A DNA stretch of 9,125 nt from an uncultured Sutterella sp. (lineage in GTDB: Bacteria; Pseudomonadota; Gammaproteobacteria; Burkholderiales; Burkholderiaceae_F). The notes beneath the pieces are model-generated. The model did not search any database. It was not told the DNA's origin and was given only the letters and a program-made list of their open reading frames with translations. The translations under genes were made by a program, and so were the position numbers. Positions 6,028-9,125 of this stretch are shown here, piece after piece. The stretch's first letter is position 1. Every line of letters starts with the position of its first letter. The stretch lies in contig CAJJMF010000098.1 in assembly GCA_905192805.1 (NCBI GenBank), positions 1-9,125 on the forward strand. The letters run 5' to 3'.

Positions 6028-6654
6028 ATGGCACGTTATCTCGGTCCTAAGCTCAAGCTCTCGCGTCGCGAAGGCATTGATCTTAATTTGAAGAGCGCAC
6101 GCCGTTCGTTTGAATCCAAAGTTAAGGACGTCGGTTCCAAGCCGGGCCAGCACGGTAAAGTCTCCGGAGCCCGCATGTCCGACTTCGGCGCTCAGATGCG
6201 CGAAGCGCAGAAAGCCAAACGTTTGTATGGTGTGCTCGAACGTCAGTTCCGTCGTTACTTCGCGGAAGCTGAACGTCGTTCCGGTAATACCGGTGACAAC
6301 CTCTTGGCGCTTCTTGAAAGCCGCCTCGACAACGTCGTTTACCGTATGGGTTTTGGTAGCACCCGTGCTGAAGCTCGTCAGCTCGTCAGCCACGGCGCTA
6401 TCCTTGTGAACGGCAAGAAAGTGAACATCCCCTCCTACAATGTGAAGGCTGGTGATGTCGTTTCGATCCGTGAAAAGGCCCAGAAGCAGGCTCGTATCGC
6501 TGAAGCTCTTGAATTGGCTTCGACGAACGGCTTCCCTGCTTGGGTTGAAGTCGACGTGAAGAAGTTCGAAGGCACGTTCAAGAACGTTCCCGCTCGTGAT
6601 GAAGTGGCGTACGAAATTAACGACGCGCTCATCATCGAACGTTATTCTCGTTAA
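6028..6654 (+). CDS. rpsD: 30S ribosomal protein S4
   Basis: S4 is a primary 16S rRNA binder that nucleates 30S assembly, lines the mRNA entry channel with S3 and S5, and in E. coli represses the alpha operon. The 208-residue product begins MARYLGPKLKLSRREGIDLN. It has the KPGQHG turn at residues 38-43 and the S4 RNA-binding fold at about 97-150 (LESRLDNVVYRMGFGSTRAE, then ARQLVSHGAILVNGKKV). It contains no cysteine, so it is the zinc-free form. AGAGG at 6015-6019 is 8 bases before the ATG. It is separated from rpsK by a structured leader and from rpoA by a terminator-like hairpin. Confidence 0.97.
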   Translation: MARYLGPKLKLSRREGIDLNLKSARRSFESKVKDVGSKPGQHGKVSGARMSDFGAQMREAQKAKRLYGVLERQFRRYFAEAERRSGNTGDNLLALLESRLDNVVYRMGFGSTRAEARQLVSHGAILVNGKKVNIPSYNVKAGDVVSIREKAQKQARIAEALELASTNGFPAWVEVDVKKFEGTFKNVPARDEVAYEINDALIIERYSR

Positions 6655-6669
6655 TCGAAGTTTATTGCA

Positions 6670-6698
6670 GGGAGTTGAGTGTAGTGCGCTTAACTCCC
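6670..6698 (+). other. Hairpin after rpsD without T run
   Basis: GGGAGTTGAG (6670-6679) pairs with CTTAACTCCC (6689-6698) over ten positions with one G-T wobble and a nine-base loop. It begins 15 bases after the rpsD stop. There is no T run, so it is more likely a transcript-end stabiliser or part of a tandem structure with the terminator 20 bases further on than a terminator by itself. Confidence 0.5.
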
Positions 6699-6717
6699 AC
6701 ACCTTCGGCAGGAATCT

Positions 6718-6752
6718 TAAAACGCGGGCATTTCAACAATGCTCGCGTTTTA
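6718..6752 (+). terminator. Likely intrinsic terminator between rpsD and rpoA
   Basis: AAAACGCGGGCATT (6719-6732) and AATGCTCGCGTTTT (6738-6751) pair over 14 positions with one G-T wobble around TCAAC; T6718 and A6752 add one more pair. The GC-rich centre is flanked by an A run and followed by TTTTATACTCT, so it could terminate in either direction. This would detach rpoA from the upstream ribosomal genes. Confidence 0.75.
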
Positions 6753-6855
6753 TACTCTACAAAGAGCCACGCGAAAAGCCGATTGCAACGATGCCTTCCC
6801 AAGGCAATGTTTAGTCAAGCTCTGTTCAGTTAGTCAGAGTTGAATCGGTTTCTCA

Positions 6856-6894
6856 CGTGACTTTTGAGACGAACTTATGTTAGTCTCGGTCACG
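6856..6894 (+). promoter_or_regulatory. Large dyad upstream of rpoA, overlapping a weak promoter candidate
   Basis: CGTGAC (6856-6861) pairs with GTCACG (6889-6894), then GAGAC (6866-6870) with GTCTC (6883-6887), then AAC (6872-6874) with GTT (6879-6881) around TTAT. Within it, TGTTAGTCT (6878-6886) resembles an extended -10, with GTGACT (6857-6862) as a possible -35 at 18 bases. The dyad is plain; the promoter call is weak. Confidence 0.35.
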
Positions 6895-7018
6895 CGGCCT
6901 TCACTTAGCCTATCGATGTGAACCTAAGCGAAACGCCGTTTTATTGATTGTTCACTCCCCTTTTTCCTCGTTCTTTTGGGTTTAACGCACCTGAGAGTTA
7001 CGTTTTAAGGAAGTCACT

Positions 7019-8014
7019 ATGGCAAATACTACGCTGCTCAAACCCACTTCGGTTGAAGTGCATGTTGCAGAAAACAATCCTAATCGTGCTGTGATCACGC
7101 TCGAACCGTTCGAACGTGGTTATGGTCACACGCTCGGTAATGCTTTGCGTCGTATCCTTTTGAGCTCCATGATTGGTTATGCTCCGACGGAAGCGTTGAT
7201 TACGGGTGTGGTGCATGAATACTCCCAGATCGATGGCGTGTTAGAAGACGTCGTTGACATTCTCTTGAATTTGAAGGGTGTCGTCTTCAAGCTTGAAGGT
7301 CGTGATGAAGTGACCGTTACGCTTCACAAGGATGGTGAAGGTGTGGTGACGGCTGCTGACTTTGATCTTCCCCACGATGTGTCGATCATCAACCCGGATC
7401 ACGTGATCGCTCACTTATCCGGTGGTCGCTTGGAAATGCAAGTGAAGGTCGAAAAGGGCCGTGGCTATCAGCCGGGCGACGTTCGCGCTTTCCGTGACGA
7501 CTTCTCCAAGAATACGATTGGTCGCATCATTATGGATGCGTCTTTCTCGCCGATTCTCCGTGTTGCCTACCAAGTGCAGGCTGCCCGTGTGGCGCAGCGT
7601 ACCGACTTGGATAAGTTGGAAATGACGATTGAAACCAATGGCGCGATTGGGCCGGAAGAAGCGATGCGCGAAGCCGTGCGTATTCTTCAGGATCAGTTGG
7701 CTGTCTTTGGTTCGATCCACCAGGAAGGCGAAGTGGGCGAACCGGTTGAAGACGAACAACCCACCCCGCCGCCGTTGGATCCGATCTTATTGCGTCCGGT
7801 TGACGACCTCGAACTCACGGTTCGTTCTGCCAACTGCTTGAAGGCTGAAAACATCTACTACATCGGTGATTTGATCCAGCGCACCGAAAACGAATTGCTT
7901 AAGACTCCGAACTTGGGTCGTAAGTCCTTGAACGAAATCAAGGAAGTGTTAGCGGCTCATGGTTTGACGTTAGGTAGCCGTCTCGAAAACTGGCCGCCCG
8001 CACAGGAAGGCTAA
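7019..8014 (+). CDS. rpoA: DNA-directed RNA polymerase subunit alpha
   Basis: Two alpha subunits scaffold the assembly of beta and beta' in RNA polymerase, and their C-terminal domains bind UP-element DNA and activators. The 331-residue product has the N-terminal dimerisation domain (about 1-235), including EPFERGYGHTLGNALRRILL with Arg45 in the assembly surface. A proline- and acid-rich linker follows (about 236-255). The C-terminal domain (about 256-331) reads LTVRSANCLKAENIYYIGDL and NLGRKSLNEIKE. Arg269 corresponds to E. coli Arg265, the main DNA contact. The ending SRLENWPPAQEG is betaproteobacterial in style. AAGGA at 7007-7011 is 7 bases before the ATG. Unusually, the gene is isolated by long spacers on both sides. 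Confidence 0.98.
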   Translation: MANTTLLKPTSVEVHVAENNPNRAVITLEPFERGYGHTLGNALRRILLSSMIGYAPTEALITGVVHEYSQIDGVLEDVVDILLNLKGVVFKLEGRDEVTVTLHKDGEGVVTAADFDLPHDVSIINPDHVIAHLSGGRLEMQVKVEKGRGYQPGDVRAFRDDFSKNTIGRIIMDASFSPILRVAYQVQAARVAQRTDLDKLEMTIETNGAIGPEEAMREAVRILQDQLAVFGSIHQEGEVGEPVEDEQPTPPPLDPILLRPVDDLELTVRSANCLKAENIYYIGDLIQRTENELLKTPNLGRKSLNEIKEVLAAHGLTLGSRLENWPPAQEG

Positions 8015-8070
8015 TTGGCCTTTGCGTTGAGTCAACGCTACAAATTTGCAGCCCTTTAGGCTTGCATCGG

Positions 8071-8098
8071 GAGGCACAATCGAGTACGATTGTGCCTC
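8071..8098 (+). terminator. Strong hairpin between rpoA and rplQ, probable terminator
   Basis: GAGGCACAATCG (8071-8082) and CGATTGTGCCTC (8087-8098) are a perfect 12-pair inverted repeat with an AGTA loop. The following GTTCCTTTC is only partly T-rich, so termination may be incomplete. Two smaller stems lie just upstream (8024-8038 and about 8048-8065). It lies 56 bases after the rpoA stop. Confidence 0.6.
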
Positions 8099-8151
8099 GT
8101 TCCTTTCACCCGTCCGCCCGTTAGGGATAGAAGAAATGGGGTTAGGACTCA

Positions 8152-8170
8152 CTCTTTCCACAGGAAAGAG
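8152..8170 (+). promoter_or_regulatory. Hairpin in the rplQ leader
   Basis: CTCTTTCC (8152-8159) and GGAAAGAG (8163-8170) form a perfect 8-pair stem with an ACA loop, ending 24 bases before the AAGGAA ribosome binding site of rplQ. Downstream TATTTATAG (8175-8183) could contain a -10, but no good -35 is visible. It may stabilise or regulate the rplQ message. Confidence 0.35.
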
Positions 8171-8207
8171 GGTGTATTTATAGACATTTCAATGAAGGAA
8201 TTAAATC

Positions 8208-8600
8208 ATGCGTCATCGTCATGGTCTTCGTAAGCTCAATCGTACGAGCGCCCACCGTCTTGCTATGCTTCGCAACATGATGTGCTCCCTTTTAAAGCAC
8301 GAAGCGATCAAGACCACGTTACCCAAGGCTAAGGAACTCCGTCGCGTTGTTGAACCGATGATCACCTTGGCTAAGAACCCGACCGTTGCTAACAAGCGTT
8401 TGGCTTTCAACCGCTTGCGTGATCGCGACGTCGTCGTGAAGCTTTTCAACGAAATCGGGCCCCGCTTTGCTAACCGCAATGGTGGCTACACCCGTATTCT
8501 TAAGATGGGTTTCCGTGCCGGCGACAATGCGCCGATGGCTTACATGGAATTGACCGAAAAGGCCGTTCCTGTTGAAGCAGTCGAAACGAAAGAAGCCTAA
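8208..8600 (+). CDS. rplQ: 50S ribosomal protein L17
   Basis: L17 is a large-subunit protein near the exit-tunnel side that contacts 23S rRNA. The 130-residue product starts with the hallmark MRHRHGLRKLNRTSAHRLAM. It contains LLKHEAIKTTLPKAKELRRV and GGYTRILKMGFRAGDNAPMA, then a short acidic tail (AVETKEA). AAGGAA at 8195-8200 gives a 7-base spacing. It is normally the last gene of the alpha operon. Here it keeps that order but is set off from rpoA by 193 bases with a terminator-like hairpin, and is followed by a strong terminator. Confidence 0.97.
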   Translation: MRHRHGLRKLNRTSAHRLAMLRNMMCSLLKHEAIKTTLPKAKELRRVVEPMITLAKNPTVANKRLAFNRLRDRDVVVKLFNEIGPRFANRNGGYTRILKMGFRAGDNAPMAYMELTEKAVPVEAVETKEA

Positions 8601-8631
8601 TCTAAGCGTCTAGTTTAAGATTTCGCATCAG

Positions 8632-8672
8632 CCCGCTTAATTCTCAGGAGTTAAGCGGGTTTATTCTTTTTT
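8632..8672 (+). terminator. Intrinsic terminator after rplQ
   Basis: CCCGCTTAA (8632-8640) and TTAAGCGGG (8651-8659) form a perfect 9-pair stem with a ten-base loop, followed directly by a T-rich run (TTTATTCTTTTTT, 8660-8672). It begins 31 bases after the rplQ stop and works on the + strand only, since no T run lies on the other side. It closes the ribosomal-protein cluster. Confidence 0.92.
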
Positions 8673-8681
8673 AGCTCCCTA

Positions 8682-8745
8682 CCGACATTTACGAAGTTGC
8701 GGGTAACCCTCGACTTTCCGTTCGCTACGTTCTGCCCCCGACATT
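8682..8745. repeat. Segment bounded by 8-base direct repeats
   Basis: CCGACATT occurs at 8682-8689 and again at 8738-8745, framing 48 bases. Inside, GAAGTTG (8693-8699) and CGACTT (8711-8716) flank GGG-TAA-CCC (8701-8709), giving an imperfect hairpin. The look is that of a small dispersed repeat or an insertion with target duplication. Chance is not excluded. Confidence 0.3.
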
Positions 8746-8800
8746 AGTCACACTTAATATGTAGTCATCTTCTTTTGAATATAAATCTTATTATCTAGAT

Positions 8801-8826
8801 CGTTTGGTATAAGTGATCGCCAAACG
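8801..8826 (+). promoter_or_regulatory. Dyad flanking a -10-like hexamer, operator or hairpin
   Basis: CGTTTGG (8801-8807) and CCAAACG (8820-8826) are perfect inverted repeats 12 bases apart. TATAAG (8808-8813) lies in the loop and is preceded by TGG, making an extended -10 (TGGTATAAG). A T5 run follows at 8830-8834, so a terminator-type hairpin is an alternative reading. No good -35 box is visible. Confidence 0.35.
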
Positions 8827-8956
8827 CGGTTTTTCCCAAGCAACTTCCCACGAGCTCATCGAATAAAAATCAGGGATAACCCTAGAAATTACCGGGCTTT
8901 CTCTTTGAAAAAATCCCCTTTTTTGGCTACTTGACCTGTGCCAAACCCCCAGTCGT

Positions 8957-8993
8957 AAAGTGTCTCTCACGCCGTAATGCGACGCACTTTTTT
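8957..8993 (+). terminator. Weak terminator- or attenuator-like stem before the Tat-leader ORF
   Basis: AAAGTGT (8957-8963) pairs with GCACTTT (8984-8990) over seven positions including one G-T wobble, around a 20-base loop that can itself pair CGC with GCG. T6 at 8988-8993 overlaps the right arm. It ends 24 bases before the ATG at 9018. The large loop makes it a modest candidate. Confidence 0.35.
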
Positions 8994-9017
8994 AACTTTA
9001 TGTCGATTGAGGTTTAC

Positions 9018-9104
9018 ATGACTAAGGAACTTTCTCGCCGTGCCTTTTTGCGCACAAGTTTGGTTAGTGGCGAAAAATCTCGGTCGACTCTATGGGTATA
9101 TTGA
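9018..9104 (+). pseudogene. Truncated start of a Tat-exported protein gene
   Basis: GAGG (9009-9012) lies five bases before an ATG opening a 28-codon frame. Its N-terminus, MTKELSRRAFLRTSLVSG, matches the twin-arginine signal (SRRxFLK) used for export of folded, often cofactor-bearing proteins. The hydrophobic stretch that should follow is absent: the sequence turns polar (EKSRSTLWVY) and stops at TGA 9102-9104. The other two forward frames also stop by 9119 and 9123, so a single frameshift just downstream does not restore a long frame within the window. The best reading is a gene start joined to unrelated sequence near 9070, a decayed gene. It could also be chance, since the window ends at 9125 and the protein family cannot be named. 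Confidence 0.4.
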
Positions 9105-9125
9105 AAGCAAGTCTTTGATTTAAAA

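Larger units (their letters stand above)
6655..7018 (+). other. rpsD-rpoA spacer of 364 bases
   Basis: No gene is supported here. The stretch carries two hairpins soon after rpsD (6670-6698 and 6719-6751) and a small stem TGCCTT/AAGGCA (6792-6806). CTCTG/CAGAG pairs at 6820-6839, a large dyad lies at 6856-6894, and a pyrimidine-rich stretch runs at about 6955-6980 before the rpoA ribosome binding site. The hexamer TTAGTC occurs three times (6811, 6830, 6880). It probably contains the end of the rpsD transcript and the start of a separate rpoA transcript. Confidence 0.7.
8673..9017 (+). other. Gene-free region after rplQ
   Basis: These 345 bases hold no supported gene on either strand. They include a 64-base segment bounded by 8-base direct repeats (8682-8745), an inverted repeat around a -10-like hexamer (8801-8826) followed by a T5 run, an A6/T6 inverted repeat (8908-8924), a weak promoter-like pair (TTGACC 8931-8936, TAAAGT 8956-8961, 19-base spacer), and a stem with a T6 run (8957-8993). 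The AT-rich stretch 8760-8800 suits a promoter region. Confidence 0.6.

Noticed and set aside
5968..6702. Long open frame on the - strand (244 codons) opposite rpsD
   Set aside because: Entirely antisense to rpsD, with no family resemblance and no convincing start signal.
6596..6814. 72-codon + strand frame across the end of rpsD and the spacer
   Set aside because: Begins inside rpsD in another frame and runs through two hairpins; no ribosome binding site or protein family visible.
8908..8924. AAAAAA-TCCCC-TTTTTT as a terminator
   Set aside because: The stem consists only of A-T pairs with no GC core, so it would be too weak; probably a chance homopolymer pair.
1..9125. CRISPR array, tRNA, rRNA, insertion sequence or defence genes
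   Set aside because: No regularly spaced repeats, no tRNA-like cloverleaf, no rRNA segments and no transposase or defence-protein motifs were found.

Overview
This window is a ribosomal-protein, translocon and RNA-polymerase locus on the + strand: the distal part of the spc operon followed by the alpha operon. Gene order is (rplX end)-rplE-rpsN-rpsH-rplF-rplR-rpsE-rpmD-rplO-secY, then rpmJ-rpsM-rpsK-rpsD-rpoA-rplQ. The proteins look betaproteobacterial: RpoA ends in a LENWPP motif, S8 begins MSMSDPIADML, S14 is the 101-residue zinc-free form and L36 is the 37-residue zinc form. Moderate GC, very strong preference for GAA over GAG, and a Tat-type SRRAFL leader ORF downstream would suit Burkholderiales of the Sutterellaceae kind. 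The family-level placement is inference only.

Layout. Positions 1-3409 hold nine tightly packed genes (gaps of 11-17 bases), each with its own Shine-Dalgarno sequence. After a 26-base gap comes secY with a GTG start (3436-4767). Positions 4768-5012 are non-coding: several hairpins and a candidate promoter occupy the slot where related bacteria commonly carry infA. rpmJ-rpsM-rpsK (5013-5923) are again tightly packed. A 104-base structured leader precedes rpsD (6028-6654). A 364-base spacer with a terminator-like hairpin separates rpsD from rpoA (7019-8014). A 193-base spacer with another strong hairpin separates rpoA from rplQ (8208-8600). rplQ is followed by a clear intrinsic terminator (8632-8672). 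The last 450 bases carry no intact gene: a 64-base segment bounded by 8-base direct repeats, a dyad around a -10-like hexamer, a hairpin with a T run, and a 28-codon Tat-leader ORF that looks like a broken gene start.

How the genes work together. Eight small-subunit or large-subunit protein genes of the spc part, plus rpmJ, rpsM, rpsK, rpsD and rplQ, build the ribosome. secY encodes the membrane channel that exports nascent proteins, and rpoA encodes the alpha subunit on which RNA polymerase assembles.

The coding content is ordinary. The unusual part is the non-coding architecture: the alpha operon appears cut into several separately punctuated units (rpmJ-rpsM-rpsK-rpsD, rpoA, rplQ), infA is absent from this locus, and several inverted repeats sit at promoters or ribosome binding sites. 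I found no evidence of a new defence, mobile or biosynthetic system.
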